DNA of 33,462 nt, from assembly GCA_003241895.1 (NCBI GenBank), contig QBLY01000026.1:1-33462 (forward strand). Direction: 5' to 3'. Every line of letters begins with the position of its first letter. Positions within the stretch are counted from its first letter, which is position 1. This DNA is from Lysobacteraceae bacterium (GTDB lineage: Bacteria; Pseudomonadota; Gammaproteobacteria; Xanthomonadales; Xanthomonadaceae). A program made the translations under genes and the position numbers. Shown piece after piece: positions 32,828-33,462 of the stretch. The notes beneath the pieces were generated by a model, which saw only the letters and a program-made list of their open reading frames with translations, was not told where the DNA came from and ran no database searches.

Positions 32828-33462
32828 TGGCACACCCCGTCCTTCCCTTCACCGGCGAGCGCTACACGCCCGAGTGCGCGCTGGAAATCGCCACCGAGCA
32901 CTGGCACCGCTACGCCTTCGCGCGTGCGCTGGCGCCGGGGCGACGCGTGCTGGACGCGGCCTGCGGCGAAGGCTACGGCAGCGCGCTGATGGCGCGTGCG
33001 GGCGGCCAGGTGCTGGGTTTGGACATCGGGGCCGACGCGGTGGCGCATGCGCGCGAGCGCTATGCCGGCATCGCGGGCCTGCGCTTCGAACAGGCCGACG
33101 CCACTGCGCTGGAGGGCTACGCCGACGCCAGCTTCGACCTGGTCCTGAGCTTCGAGACCCTGGAACACGTGCAGGCGCAGGAGCAGATGCTGGACGGTTT
33201 CGCGCGCCTGCTTGCGCCGGGCGGCCTGCTGCTGGTGTCCACGCCCGACAAGCACACCTATACCGATCTCACCGGACAGGTGAATCCGCACCACGTGCGC
33301 GAGCTTTATCGCGACGAGTTCGAGGCGCTGGTTGCCGCGCGTTTCCCAGCATGCAGGCTGTATGGCCAGAAGAACCTGTTCCAGTCGGTGCTGTGGTCGC
33401 TGGGCGGGCAGGGCGGGGCGGCGCAGGCCAGCACGCTTGCCGCCGGCGGGGGTGGGGGGGGG
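32828..33462 (+). CDS. SAM-dependent methyltransferase (partial, runs off window)
   Basis: At least 211 codons with no stop before the window end. ATG at 32828 is ten bases after the glycosyltransferase stop. The start FTGERYTPE and TEHWHRYAFA fits class I methyltransferases of polysaccharide clusters; SAM motif I is VLDAACGEGYG (41-51), the acidic residue after strand 2 is Asp66 (LGLDIG), then FDLVLSFETLEHV, LLAPGGLLLVSTPDK and NPHHVRELYRDEF. Likely methylates a sugar of the glycan; together with the Wzt C-terminal domain this could be a chain-capping step, but that is inference. The last codons lie in a G-rich tract that may be unreliable. Confidence 0.85.
33448..33462 (+). repeat. Poly-G tract at the window end
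   Basis: Five G, one T and nine G close the window inside the methyltransferase reading frame. It could be a Gly-rich linker, a slippage-prone tract, or a sequencing artefact at a contig end. Confidence 0.6.

Overview
The window looks like chromosomal DNA from a GC-rich gammaproteobacterium of the Xanthomonadaceae/Lysobacteraceae (Xanthomonas, Lysobacter and Luteimonas relatives). Three things point there: a type II secretion cluster in the Xps order E-F-G-H-I-J-K-L-M-N-D, with a GspC-like XpsN next to the secretin; the block rpiA - EVE protein - fau - 6S RNA - zapA - TIGR02449; and third codon positions that are almost all G or C. The assignment is by family recognition and gene order only, and the genus is not resolved.

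Layout. 1-201: a perfect 17-bp inverted repeat at the window edge and a leader. 202-1260: a protein with two cyclic-nucleotide-binding domains fused to a rhodanese. 1280-3735 (minus): a housekeeping block with rpiA, an EVE-domain protein, fau (folate cyclo-ligase), the 6S RNA gene ssrS, zapA and a small ZapB-like coiled coil. 3768-6074 (minus): a membrane-anchored PAS-PAS-GGDEF-EAL cyclic-di-GMP protein. 6209-8081 (plus): ygfB and pepP. 8104-10003 (minus): holC and pepA, convergent with pepP. 10147-12323 (plus): lptF and lptG, the inner-membrane LPS-export permeases. 12327-12776 (minus): an RDD membrane protein. 12822-18578 (plus): xerD, a DsbC-type disulfide isomerase that reads as a lipoprotein, and purL. 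18645-19064 (minus): an unrecognised small lipoprotein. 19130-19448 (minus): the wreck of a zinc alcohol dehydrogenase gene.

19526-30004 (plus) is a complete eleven-gene type II secretion (Xps) operon, packed with short gaps and start/stop overlaps. One base after the secretin stop codon a polysaccharide-export set begins: an ABC-2 permease (Wzm type), an ATPase with a C-terminal carbohydrate-binding domain (Wzt type), a family 2 glycosyltransferase and a SAM methyltransferase cut by the window end. The layout suggests that protein secretion and export of a capped surface glycan could share transcription.

Most of the window is ordinary core genome. I see no CRISPR array, tRNA, rRNA, intact insertion sequence, phage gene or defence island. 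The points most worth a second look are the fau ribosome-binding site inside the closing stem of 6S RNA, the T2SS/glycan-exporter junction with a possible methyl-cap export set, the lipoprotein form of DsbC, the two-CNBD/rhodanese fusion, the alcohol dehydrogenase pseudogene, and the edge repeats. I did not find a convincing, wholly new system.
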